Position numbers and translations under genes: made by a program. Positions 1 to 9,045 of a DNA stretch of 35,380 nt are shown here, piece by piece; the stretch's first letter is position 1; each line of letters opens with the position of its first letter. The notes under the pieces are model-generated. The model made no database searches. It was not told where the DNA came from and was given only the letters and a program-made list of their open reading frames with translations. Source of the DNA: Pseudomonadaceae bacterium (GTDB lineage: Bacteria > Pseudomonadota > Gammaproteobacteria > Pseudomonadales > Halomonadaceae); assembly GCA_012727935.1 (NCBI GenBank), contig JAAYGA010000331.1, forward strand, positions 1-35,380. The letters are read 5' to 3'.

Positions 1-302
1 TAACGGCAGGCTGGAGCACTTACGAGGCATAGCACTGGGATTTAGAAATTTAACCAACTACATAGCAAGGTGCTTGTTAGAATCAGGTGGGTTTAAAAAG
101 CAGCTACACCCTTAAATGCGAAGAGCCATTTAATCTTGCTTGTAAATCTTGGGTATAAAGCCCTGCTAGGGTAGTGTGGTGAATATTAAATGCTTTTTTT
201 TTGGCTGGCTAGTTGCATATTAACAACACTCATCAAGCCTAATATAATAACTAAGCTAGCAACAAGCACTTCAATAAGCGTAAAACCCTGCTGTCTTAGC
301 AT
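1..302 (-). pseudogene. pilV: PilV-like minor pseudopilin remnant (frame-disrupted)
   Basis: The minus-strand ATG at 302 directly follows the fimT stop. It reads MLRQQGFTLIEVLVASLVIILGLMSVVNMQLASQKKSI* (186-302), a classic type IV prepilin N-terminus that stops just after an A9 tract (plus-strand T9 at 194-202). Removing one A continues as ...QKKAFNIHHTTLAGLYTQDLQARLNGSSHLRV*, which resembles PilV. Further stops follow. Confidence 0.6.
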
Positions 303-845
303 TTATTTACACTCACTTAAATTTAATTTTTTACGAATTTGGTTACGGCCATTAAAACAAATTTCTACCTGCCGCTTAATATTTTCTACAGTTACTTCTA
401 AAAAAACAGCTGCATTACTAATACTGGCTTGCCTATTTCCTAAATTATAAAACTCTATGTAGTTACCAAGCACACCTTTAAAAACCACGGTAGCTTGCTC
501 AGTAATTACAATACTTTTCTTTAATGTTAAATTATCATCACTTAAATTTTTAACGAAAATACCTAACAGATTAGTCACTTCATCTGTGCAGTTAGTTGCT
601 GTTTCTGTCTGAATAAAACAGAGTTTGGCAGGTGTTTTTAAACGAGTGGCTTCATTGCGAGTAAAAAGTAATGCACTGTAAACTTGGTTGGTTGTACTAA
701 TTAGGCGGCTTTTCTTCAGCATATTTTGGCCAGAAGGTATAAAAACACCGAGAGTTATGGCTAGCAAACCCAACACAACCAGCAGCTCTAGCAAATTAAA
801 GCCTTTCTGCTTTAAAAGAGTATTTTTATTGCGTAAATTAAGCAT
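303..845 (-). CDS. fimT: Type IV pilus minor pseudopilin, FimT/GspH family
   Basis: Prepilin motif KGFNLLELLVVLGLLAITLGVFIPSG. The start at 845 (MLNLRNKN) has GAGG 5-6 nt upstream, so it is preferred over the ORF-track start at 875. Confidence 0.8.
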   Translation of the reverse strand: MLNLRNKNTLLKQKGFNLLELLVVLGLLAITLGVFIPSGQNMLKKSRLISTTNQVYSALLFTRNEATRLKTPAKLCFIQTETATNCTDEVTNLLGIFVKNLSDDNLTLKKSIVITEQATVVFKGVLGNYIEFYNLGNRQASISNAAVFLEVTVENIKRQVEICFNGRNQIRKKLNLSECK

Positions 846-948
846 AAAAACCTCGATTAACGTTACATAAAGCAATTAAATACCCGATTATAGTTACACA
901 AAAACTGGTAGGTAAGCTAGCCTTTACTTCATTTAGCTTAAAACTAAT

Positions 949-3183
949 TTAAAATAAATCGTCTGGGTCAATGTCTAATGACCAGCGCACCCTACGTGCT
1001 TCTGGGCTGGTTTCGAGCCAACTCAAAAGTTGGGCAATTAAGCGGTGCAAAGGGGCACGTTGCTTAGAGTGCAACAATAACTGCATGTGGTAACGGCCTT
1101 GCCGCCTTTCCATCGGTGCAGGAACAGGGCCTAGCAAGGTAACGGCTTCTTGGTTTATTAAATTTGCCTGCACAGCCAGTAAGCGCATCAAAGCTTCCAC
1201 CTGCTCAGTCTTGGGCGCTTCAGCACGTAAAATGGCAAGGTGTGCATAGGGCGGCCAGTTAATTTGCTGCCTTTCTTCTAGCAAATCTAGCGCCAAAGCT
1301 TCATAACCTTCAACACACAGTTTTTCTAATCTTGGATCATCGCTGTGGTGGGTTTGAATAATAACTTCACCGGGCTTTTCTGCACGCCCTGCACGGCCAG
1401 CCACCTGAATAATTAGCTGGGCTGTTCGCTCCATTGCTCGCGGGTCGCTGGAATACAGCCCATGATCGGCATTTAATAAGGTAGCAAGGGTTACGTCAGG
1501 AAAGTGATGCCCCTTAGCCAGCATTTGAGTACCTAATAAAATAGCTGGCCGTTGAATAGCAATTTGCTCCAATTTACTAGCTAAATCATTACGGTTACGC
1601 ACACTGTCCCTGTCTAAGCGAATGACGGGAATATCTGGATAGCGTTCAACTAATGTTTCTTCTGCTCTTTCTGTTCCCGCACCTAGGGGTTTAAGTTCGC
1701 CTTCAACACATTGTGGACAAGTTAAAGGCAAGGGTTGTTGCTGGTCACAATGGTGGCAATGCAGTTTGGGCGGCTCTCGGTGCCAAGTCATGCGTGCATC
1801 ACAATGCAAGCAACCTGCTATCCAACCACAGCTAATGCACATTAACACTGGTGCAAAACCGCGGCGGTTTAACAAAACTAACACCTGATTACCGGCCTTT
1901 AAATGCTTATCCATAGCCAAAAACAATGGTTCAGAAAAACCACCAATTAGCTTACGGTTACGAATATCTAGCAGCTTAGGTTCAGGCACCAACACACCAA
2001 CACCCGGGCGTTGGTGTAAATGCAGCCACAAGTAAGCCCCAGATTTAGCTTTGGCTAGGGTTTCTAAAGAAGGCGTGGCTGAGCCTAATAAAACAGGAAT
2101 TTTCTCTTGTTTAGCCCGCATAACCGCTAAGTCTCTAGCTTGGTAGCGCACACTATCTTGTTGTTTAAAAGAAGCATCGTGTTCTTCATCAACAATAATT
2201 AAACCCAACCTAGGCAGGGGTGTAAAAATAGCTGAACGCGTACCAAGCACCACAGCAGCACGGCCTTGCATGGCACTGCGCCAAGCATCAAGCCGTTCTT
2301 TATCAGTCATGGCGGAATGAAGCGCCACCACGCGACGATTAAAACGCTGTTCAAAACGCAGTAAAGTTTGAGGGGTTAGGCCAATTTCAGGTATTAGCAC
2401 CAACACCTGTTTGCCTGCCTCTAAAAGTTGCTGAATTAGCTGCAAATAAACTTCTGTTTTACCACTGCCCGTTACACCCTGCAAAAGGGCTGGGCTAAAA
2501 TTATTAGTCTTATTAATTAGAAGCTGAACAACCTGTTGCTGTTCTTCAGTTAGCTTTAAAGGCACTTCGGCCAAGACACTTTTAGGCAGGTGCTCATCAG
2601 GCGGCAAGTGTGGCAAGCCAATGCCTTGCTTTTTATTGGCTAATTTTTGCACTTCTATTAAGTTTTTACCCTGCAAACCTTGCAGCATCGCTAGGCTATA
2701 ACCTTCTGCTTGTAAGTTTTTTTGCGTTTTGGGCTGGCTAGTGCTTTGCAATAGCTTTAAGAGTGCCGCTTGGCGTGGGGCGCGTTGCAGACTTGCAGCC
2801 GTTGTTTGTTTGCCAAGCTCGGTTAGCTGCCAGCGGGGTTCAAGCGGGGGATGCAAAGCCTGCCCTTGGCGCAATAAAGCAGGCAAAGCCATTTGCAGCA
2901 CTTCACCCAAAGGTTGGTGGTAATAGCTGGCAACCCAGCGTAAAAAAACCAAATGTTGCTGAGTAAACAAGGGGTTGGTGTCTAAATAAGCAAGGGCTGC
3001 TTTAATGCGATTAGCAGGCAAATCCGTGGTTTCCACCTGCCCTACTACCAAGCCAAGCATTTGCCGATTTCCAAAAGGAACTTTTACCCTAACCCCTATC
3101 GCTGGCAAGGGTTCACCTGCTACTGGCCAATAATCGAATAAGCGGCGTAAAGGTGTGGCTAGGGCAACTTGTATTAAGGGCAT
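949..3183 (-). CDS. priA: Primosomal replication protein N' (PriA helicase)
   Basis: 744 aa. Walker A GVTGSGKTEVYL, DEEH box, Cys-rich zinc-binding region (CISCGWIAGCLHCD...CHHC...CPQC), QVAGRAGR motif. Confidence 0.97.
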   Translation of the reverse strand: MPLIQVALATPLRRLFDYWPVAGEPLPAIGVRVKVPFGNRQMLGLVVGQVETTDLPANRIKAALAYLDTNPLFTQQHLVFLRWVASYYHQPLGEVLQMALPALLRQGQALHPPLEPRWQLTELGKQTTAASLQRAPRQAALLKLLQSTSQPKTQKNLQAEGYSLAMLQGLQGKNLIEVQKLANKKQGIGLPHLPPDEHLPKSVLAEVPLKLTEEQQQVVQLLINKTNNFSPALLQGVTGSGKTEVYLQLIQQLLEAGKQVLVLIPEIGLTPQTLLRFEQRFNRRVVALHSAMTDKERLDAWRSAMQGRAAVVLGTRSAIFTPLPRLGLIIVDEEHDASFKQQDSVRYQARDLAVMRAKQEKIPVLLGSATPSLETLAKAKSGAYLWLHLHQRPGVGVLVPEPKLLDIRNRKLIGGFSEPLFLAMDKHLKAGNQVLVLLNRRGFAPVLMCISCGWIAGCLHCDARMTWHREPPKLHCHHCDQQQPLPLTCPQCVEGELKPLGAGTERAEETLVERYPDIPVIRLDRDSVRNRNDLASKLEQIAIQRPAILLGTQMLAKGHHFPDVTLATLLNADHGLYSSDPRAMERTAQLIIQVAGRAGRAEKPGEVIIQTHHSDDPRLEKLCVEGYEALALDLLEERQQINWPPYAHLAILRAEAPKTEQVEALMRLLAVQANLINQEAVTLLGPVPAPMERRQGRYHMQLLLHSKQRAPLHRLIAQLLSWLETSPEARRVRWSLDIDPDDLF

Positions 3184-3201
3184 GGCTTTACTCGGAAAAT
3201 G

Positions 3202-3231
3202 TTTGGCGCTTAGCCTTTAGCCTGTTAGAAT
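3202..3231 (+). promoter_or_regulatory. Putative sigma70-like promoter for rpmE
   Basis: TTGGCG (3202-3207), 18-nt spacer, TAGAAT (3226-3231), in the priA/rpmE divergent region. Confidence 0.4.
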
Positions 3232-3312
3232 ACGCCACCTTAAATCCTATTGACACCCTATGCGGTGCTTGGCACTAGATCAAGCGGCGGCATAGCTTTA
3301 ACGAGGTTCACC

Positions 3313-3528
3313 ATGAAAAAAGACATTCATCCTAAATACGCAGCCGTTGCAGCAACTTGCACCTGTGGTAATACTTTCACCATGAACTCTACGCTAGGCC
3401 AAGCAACAATCGACCTAGACGTTTGCTCTAACTGCCACCCTTTCTATACTGGTAAGCAGAAGCAAGCCGCTACTGGTGGCCGTGTAGAGCGTTTCTCTAA
3501 GCGTTTTGGTGCGCGTACTACTAAGTAA
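3313..3528 (+). CDS. rpmE: 50S ribosomal protein L31
   Basis: [29 protein letters not shown]...[15 protein letters not shown]31 with CxC and CxxC zinc ligands. The start is ATG 3313 rather than 3250. Confidence 0.96.
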   Translation: MKKDIHPKYAAVAATCTCGNTFTMNSTLGQATIDLDVCSNCHPFYTGKQKQAATGGRVERFSKRFGARTTK

Positions 3529-3560
3529 TACAGCTAAGCAAACGTCTTGCTTATTGTGAA

Positions 3561-3597
3561 AAGCCAGAATCTATTTAATAGCTTCTGGCTTTTTTTA
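3561..3597 (+). terminator. Rho-independent terminator after rpmE
   Basis: AAGCCAGAA (3561-3569) / TTCTGGCTT inverted repeat followed by a T-run. Confidence 0.85.
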
Positions 3598-3684
3598 TGC
3601 TTCTTTTAAATCTAATTTTAAACTTAACCATGCTTGCGGCTATAAGCCGCAGCCCTTTACAACCCTTAGCCTCTGCTTAGATGC

Positions 3685-3713
3685 TTGTGAGGTAAGGTAA
3701 ATTTATATATGCT
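3685..3713 (+). promoter_or_regulatory. Putative promoter for the malic enzyme gene
   Basis: TTGTGA (3685-3690), 17-nt spacer, TATGCT (3708-3713). Confidence 0.35.
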
Positions 3714-3819
3714 CATTAGACCTTAGTAAAACTAGGGCGTTAAAAAGCCACAAGCTTTTGGTGCGCTAGTTAACTTAACGAAAAAATCCTTTTTATTGCC
3801 CATATAGCGAATAATCATA

Positions 3820-5094
3820 ATGTCACAAGATATGAAGCAAGCTGCTCTTGATTACCATGCGCTGCCAATTCCTGGCAAGCTAAGCATTGAACTAACTAAA
3901 CCTACCGCAACGGCTAAAGACCTAGCCTTGGCTTATAGCCCAGGTGTTGCCGAGCCAGTACGTGAAATTGCTAGAGACCCAGACCTAGCCTATAAGTACA
4001 CAGGCAAAGGTAACTTAGTTGCCGTTATTTCTGACGGTTCCGCTATTCTTGGTTTAGGTAACCTAGGTCCTTTGGCCTCTAAGCCAGTAATGGAAGGTAA
4101 AGGCGTACTATTTAAGTGCTTTGCTGGCGTTAACTCGATTGACATTGAAGTGAATGCCGAAAGCCCACAGGCTTTTATTGACACTGTTGCGCGCATTGCC
4201 GACACCTTTGGTGGTATCAACTTAGAAGATATTAAGTCGCCTGAGTGCTTTGAAATTGAGCGCACACTTATTGAACAGTGCAACATTCCCGTGTTTCACG
4301 ATGACCAGCACGGTACGGCCATAGTTACCGCAGCAGGCATGATTAACGCCCTAGAATTAGCTGGCAAAAAAATTGAAGAAGCTAAAGTAGTTTGCCTAGG
4401 TGCTGGTGCTGCAGCCATTGCTTGTATGAAGCTCTTGGTTGCTTGTGGCGCTAAAAGTGAAAACATCTATATGATTGACCGTAAGGGTGTTATTCACACT
4501 GGCCGCGATGACCTAAACCAATACAAAGCCATGTTTGCTAACGAAACCACTAAGCGCACTTTAGATGATGCTTTAGACGGCGCTGACGTGCTAGTTGGTC
4601 TTTCTGGCCCTAACCTAGTAACTGGCGAACAAATTAAGAAAATGGCTGCTACGCCTATTATCTTTGCTTGTTCTAACCCAGACCCAGAAATTGATCCTGC
4701 GGTTGCTCATGCAGCACGCCCAGACGTTATTATGGCAACAGGCCGTTCAGATTACCCTAATCAGGTTAACAACGTGCTTGGCTTCCCATTCATCTTCCGT
4801 GGTGCGCTTGATGTTCGTGCCAGCGTTATTAACGAAGAAATGAAAATTGCCGCCGTTAATGCGCTAAAAGACCTAGCTAAAGAGCCAGTAACAGCTGAAG
4901 TATTAACAGCTTACGAACTCGACGCTTTAGAATTTGGCCCTGAATACATTATTCCTAAGCCAATGGACAGCCGCTTACTAAACTGCATTTCTTCAGCAGT
5001 TGCACAAGCCGCAGTTGATTCTGGTGTAGCACGCCTGCCCTTCCCAGCACACTACCCATTAACCAGTATCAAAGATGTTTATGGTAATAACTAG
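3820..5094 (+). CDS. maeB: Malic enzyme, short form without the phosphotransacetylase domain
   Basis: 424 aa. YSPGVAEPVREI, NVLGFPFIFRGALDVRA and other malic enzyme signatures, plus Rossmann motif VCLGAGAAAIACMKLL. Confidence 0.92.
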   Translation: MSQDMKQAALDYHALPIPGKLSIELTKPTATAKDLALAYSPGVAEPVREIARDPDLAYKYTGKGNLVAVISDGSAILGLGNLGPLASKPVMEGKGVLFKCFAGVNSIDIEVNAESPQAFIDTVARIADTFGGINLEDIKSPECFEIERTLIEQCNIPVFHDDQHGTAIVTAAGMINALELAGKKIEEAKVVCLGAGAAAIACMKLLVACGAKSENIYMIDRKGVIHTGRDDLNQYKAMFANETTKRTLDDALDGADVLVGLSGPNLVTGEQIKKMAATPIIFACSNPDPEIDPAVAHAARPDVIMATGRSDYPNQVNNVLGFPFIFRGALDVRASVINEEMKIAAVNALKDLAKEPVTAEVLTAYELDALEFGPEYIIPKPMDSRLLNCISSAVAQAAVDSGVARLPFPAHYPLTSIKDVYGNN

Positions 5095-5118
5095 GCTTTA
5101 AGCTTTAACTAGCTAGCC

Positions 5119-5152
5119 AAAAAAACCGGAGCTTATAAGCTCCGGTTTTTTT
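5119..5152. terminator. Bidirectional terminator between convergent maeB and mrcA
   Basis: Perfect 34-bp palindrome AAAAAAACCGGAGCTTATAAGCTCCGGTTTTTTT. Confidence 0.92.
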
Positions 5153-5174
5153 ATGTTTATGAAAGCTATGTTTA

Positions 5175-7736
5175 TTAAAACAAAGACTCGGGTGGTGGCG
5201 TGTCAAGCGGCACACTCTGCTCGTCACCTTCTTTAAACTCATTTTGTAATGAGTTATCAGTGGCTCTGGCTTGAGGTACGCGTTCTTTATAAAAAATTTC
5301 AAACATCGCATTTTGCTGGTTTGGGCTGGCTAATAAGCCACTGTTTGGGTCAATACGCACTGTAACCAAGCCTTCTGGGCGGGGCATTACCTTTTCTGGT
5401 TTGTTTTTTAACGCCACTTCCATAAAGTTAATCCACATGGGCAAGGCAAGGTTAGCGCCATATTCACCGGTACTTGAAGGTTTATCAAAACCTGCCCACA
5501 CACTAGCCACCACTTCACTATTAAAACCTGAAAACCAAGCATCGTGTAAATCATTGGTTGTACCAGTTTTGCCACGAATATCGCTTCGGTCTAACGCCTT
5601 AGCTCGGCTACCAGTACCGTCATCTATTACGTCACGCAAAATAGAATGCATGGTGTAAACCGCGCGCTCATCAACTGCCGGTTTAGACAAGGGATAAGCA
5701 ACACCGGCAAGGTTAATGCTTTGCTGATCGGCTGCACAATTACGGCAAACTTTAGGTTTTACGGCTCGGTAAAGCACCTCACCTTCTAACCCTTCAATGC
5801 GTGTTACTAGGTGGGCTTCAACAGGGTAGCCACCATTTGCCAACATGGCATAAGCGCGAGTCATTTCCACTGGCGTTACGTTGGCGCTGCCTAAAGCTAA
5901 CGACAAATCCCGAGGCATACGTTCAGCAGAAAAACCAAAGTTACTAAGGTATTGAATAGCTCCCCCTAAGCCCACATAGTTCAACACCCGAATTGAAATT
6001 AGATTGCGTGATTTATACAGCCCCTCACGCAAACGGGTTGGCCCATAAAAAGTGCCTGTTGAGTTTTGTGGCCGCCAAGCGTCTTCTAGCTGCTGGTCTT
6101 CAAACACCACCGGCGCATCATTAATAATGGTGGCTGGGGTATAGCCTTTTTCTAAGGCTGCCATATAAACAAAAGGTTTAAAAATTGAACCTGCCTGACG
6201 TACTGCTTGATCAGCGCGGTTAAAATGGCTTTGGTTAAAATCAAAGCCGCCCACTAGCGCAGTAATTTCACCCGTTTCAGTTTTCATGGCAACCAAAGCG
6301 GCTTCCAAAGCAGGCAGTTGGGCTAGTTGCCAAGGCTGCTTGCTAGAAACCTTGTGCTGCAACCTAATTAAATCGCCCTGCCTAGCTAAACGGTTGCCTG
6401 TTAACGCTTTTCTGTCTTTCCAAAAGGGGGAATGGTAACGCCCTGCCCAGCTCCAAGCTTCAGGCAGCAGTTCAATTAGCTCGCCACCCTGCTTTAACAC
6501 CAACAAACGCTTAGCCTCTGCTTCAACCACAATAGCAGGCTGTAATTGGCCATAAACGGGGGTATTGTCTAAAACTTTCAGCCAATGGCTAACGTCCTTG
6601 CCTAAACGCTCTTGCAGCTTTTTCGCCCTAGGGTCTTGCAGGGCTTGCTGCACCTGTTCTAAACCAAATTCACTGGCTTCAATTTCTGCTAAGGCATCTA
6701 CTTCCAACGCCTCTTGCTGCTCTACTAGTGGAATGGCTTCCCGCTCTACACCGCGCCAACCGCGCCGCTGGTCGTAGGTTAGCAAGCCTTCCCTAATGGC
6801 GTTATTAGCCGCTATTTGCTGTTCACTAATAATTGAAGTATAAACTTTTAAGCCACGGGTATAAGCCTTTTCACCAAAGGTTTCAATAGCAAATAAACGC
6901 GCCGCTTCTGCAACAAAAGGGGCGTTAATATCGTGTTCAGGTGGGTAATAACGTGCCGTTACCGGCGCACGCAAAGCTTCTTCATAACTACTATCGTCTA
7001 AAGAACCCAAGCTGTACATGCGTGATAAAATCCAGTTACGGCGAATTAATGCTCGGCGCGGATTAGCCAGTGGGTTATAAGCGGAAGGCGCTTTGGGCAG
7101 CCCTGCTATCATGGCTAACTGAGCCAAGCTTAGTTCTTGTAAAGACTTGCCATAATAAACCTCAGCCGCAGCCACTATGCCGTAAGCACGATTACCTAGG
7201 TAAATTTTATTAACGTAAAGCTCTAAAATTTGCTCTTTACTTAGCTGCTGTTCAAGGCGTAATGACAGGAGTATTTCACGAATTTTTCGGGCAAAAGTGC
7301 GGTCACGGGTTAGTAGGTAATTGCGCGTTACCTGCATGGTTATGGTGGAACCACCCGACTGAATTTGACCTGAATCGGCCAACTGCACAGCCGCACGTGC
7401 CAAACCTTTAATATCAACACCTGGGTGTTCATAAAAACTAGTGTCTTCAGCAGCTAATAAGGCTTCAATGTAACGTTTAGGAATGTCTTGGTAGTTAATT
7501 CGGGTGCGCCGATGCTCACCAAATTCAGCCATAAGCAGGTGGTCAGCCGTATAAATTCGCATGGGAATTTCTAGCTGCTCGCTTAGTAAGGCATCCATAT
7601 TCTGCAGCTGCAAGACCTCTTCGTGTAAGCTAGGCCAAAAGTAGATGACTATTGCAAAGGCCCAAGCACCACCAAGACCTGCACCGGCAAGACCAAGCCA
7701 GAAAAAAAACTTAAGGATATTCTTAAAAAAATGCAT
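5175..7736 (-). CDS. mrcA: Penicillin-binding protein 1A (transglycosylase/transpeptidase)
   Basis: 853 aa. GT51 motifs (AAEDTSFYEHPGVD, GGSTITMQVTRNYLL, ILELYVNKIYLG), transpeptidase SIFK, and KTGTT. Confidence 0.96.
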   Translation of the reverse strand: MHFFKNILKFFFWLGLAGAGLGGAWAFAIVIYFWPSLHEEVLQLQNMDALLSEQLEIPMRIYTADHLLMAEFGEHRRTRINYQDIPKRYIEALLAAEDTSFYEHPGVDIKGLARAAVQLADSGQIQSGGSTITMQVTRNYLLTRDRTFARKIREILLSLRLEQQLSKEQILELYVNKIYLGNRAYGIVAAAEVYYGKSLQELSLAQLAMIAGLPKAPSAYNPLANPRRALIRRNWILSRMYSLGSLDDSSYEEALRAPVTARYYPPEHDINAPFVAEAARLFAIETFGEKAYTRGLKVYTSIISEQQIAANNAIREGLLTYDQRRGWRGVEREAIPLVEQQEALEVDALAEIEASEFGLEQVQQALQDPRAKKLQERLGKDVSHWLKVLDNTPVYGQLQPAIVVEAEAKRLLVLKQGGELIELLPEAWSWAGRYHSPFWKDRKALTGNRLARQGDLIRLQHKVSSKQPWQLAQLPALEAALVAMKTETGEITALVGGFDFNQSHFNRADQAVRQAGSIFKPFVYMAALEKGYTPATIINDAPVVFEDQQLEDAWRPQNSTGTFYGPTRLREGLYKSRNLISIRVLNYVGLGGAIQYLSNFGFSAERMPRDLSLALGSANVTPVEMTRAYAMLANGGYPVEAHLVTRIEGLEGEVLYRAVKPKVCRNCAADQQSINLAGVAYPLSKPAVDERAVYTMHSILRDVIDDGTGSRAKALDRSDIRGKTGTTNDLHDAWFSGFNSEVVASVWAGFDKPSSTGEYGANLALPMWINFMEVALKNKPEKVMPRPEGLVTVRIDPNSGLLASPNQQNAMFEIFYKERVPQARATDNSLQNEFKEGDEQSVPLDTPPPESLF

Positions 7737-7855
7737 AGCTTACCTAGTGATTATTACTTGATTTATTGCATTCAAAGTTGAGCGCAGATCATGACACAAA
7801 AGCCTAACAAAAGGACGAGTTAACCCTTAATTTTTACCGCTTTTCTAGCTAATTA

Positions 7856-7882
7856 AAGCAAGTTTATACCATTTACTTGCTT
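7856..7882. repeat. Inverted repeat upstream of pilM
   Basis: AAGCAAGT (7856-7863) - 11 nt - ACTTGCTT (7875-7882), a perfect 8-bp inverted repeat. Confidence 0.6.
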
Positions 7883-7903
7883 ATATAAAAAAGAGGTATA
7901 ACA

Positions 7904-7939
7904 ATGAATTGCTTAAAACAAGCAACTCAGTTTACTTAA
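7904..7939 (+). CDS. Putative 11-aa leader ORF MNCLKQATQFT upstream of pilM
   Basis: ATG at 7904 with AAGAGG at 7891-7896 (good SD spacing); ends TAATAA. Confidence 0.35.
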   Translation: MNCLKQATQFT

Positions 7940-7965
7940 TAATTTAAGGATTAAAAAAACCTACC

Positions 7966-9045
7966 ATGTTTAGGATACCAAGCCTTCCTTTATTATTTAG
8001 TCCAAAAAAACTACCACTAATAGGGATAGACATTACCAATTCAGCGGTAAAACTGCTGGAAATTCACCCCTATGGCAATAAACTTCAAGTTGCCAGCTAC
8101 GGGGTTGCACCTTTGGAAAGCGGCGCTATGGCTGATCGCCGTATTAAAGATTATAAATCGGTCGCGCGTAGCATTAAACGTGTCATTGAAAGAACACAAC
8201 CAAGCACCACACGCACCGCTGTGGCCGTGCCAACTGCAGCCGTTATTACCCGCACTTTAAGCTTACCCCTTGAACTGAATGATGATGAAATGGAAGCACT
8301 CATCATGATAGAAGCAGAGCAGCACGTACCCTATCCTTTAAACGAAGTAGCAATTGATTTTCAGCGCCAGCCGCCATTAAATCCCAATGATGAAAATCAG
8401 CCTGTGTTACTGGTTGCTTGCCGTAAAGAAGTAACCGACCAACTAGATTACGTTTTAGAAGCGGCTGGCCTAGACCCTATAGTGACCGATGTTGAAAACT
8501 TTGCTATGGAACGCTCACTTGGTCTTCTTCTGAATAAGCTGCCTAACAACCAAGAAAATCAAATTGTTGCCGTTGCCGATGTAGGCGCAACAACAACACT
8601 GAATGTGTTTCGTGACGGTGAAATTATTTATAGCCGTGAACAGATGTTTGGTGGCAAACAGCTAACCGACGAAATTCAACGCTATTACGGCCTTTCAAGA
8701 GAAGAAGCAGGCTTTGCTAAGAAAAAAGGTAACCTACCAGCCGATTATAACCTTGAACTTCTACAACCTTTTAAAATTGCACTAGTGCAACAGGTAGAAC
8801 GCCAATTACAGCTGTTTTATTCATCCACTTCTTATCATGACATTGATTTTCTTATTCTTGCCGGTGGTTCTTCTGCCATTGAAAACCTGCCACAAATGGC
8901 ACAACAACAATTAGGCTGCCCCACCTACCTAGCCAACCCTTTTATAGACATGGTGTTAAGCGACAAGGTAGATGCACTTGCTTTAGCCCAAGATGCGCCC
9001 GCTATGATGATTGCCTGCGGCTTAGCCATGAGGGTTTGGTCATGA
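7966..9045 (+). CDS. pilM: Type IV pilus inner-membrane platform protein PilM (actin-like ATPase)
   Basis: IGIDITNSAVKLLEI, AVADVGATTTLNVF, LAGGSSAIENLP; first gene of pilMNOPQ. Confidence 0.95.
   Translation: MFRIPSLPLLFSPKKLPLIGIDITNSAVKLLEIHPYGNKLQVASYGVAPLESGAMADRRIKDYKSVARSIKRVIERTQPSTTRTAVAVPTAAVITRTLSLPLELNDDEMEALIMIEAEQHVPYPLNEVAIDFQRQPPLNPNDENQPVLLVACRKEVTDQLDYVLEAAGLDPIVTDVENFAMERSLGLLLNKLPNNQENQIVAVADVGATTTLNVFRDGEIIYSREQMFGGKQLTDEIQRYYGLSREEAGFAKKKGNLPADYNLELLQPFKIALVQQVERQLQLFYSSTSYHDIDFLILAGGSSAIENLPQMAQQQLGCPTYLANPFIDMVLSDKVDALALAQDAPAMMIACGLAMRVWS

Noticed and set aside
190-870. Plus-strand ORFs 190..450 and 688..870
   Set aside because: Antisense to the clear fimT/pilV-like pseudopilin frames; low-complexity translations without recognisable motifs.
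3635-3651. TGCGGCT-ATA-AGCCGCA hairpin downstream of rpmE
   Set aside because: Perfect 7-bp inverted repeat but with no U-tract, and the rpmE terminator is already upstream. No function supportable.
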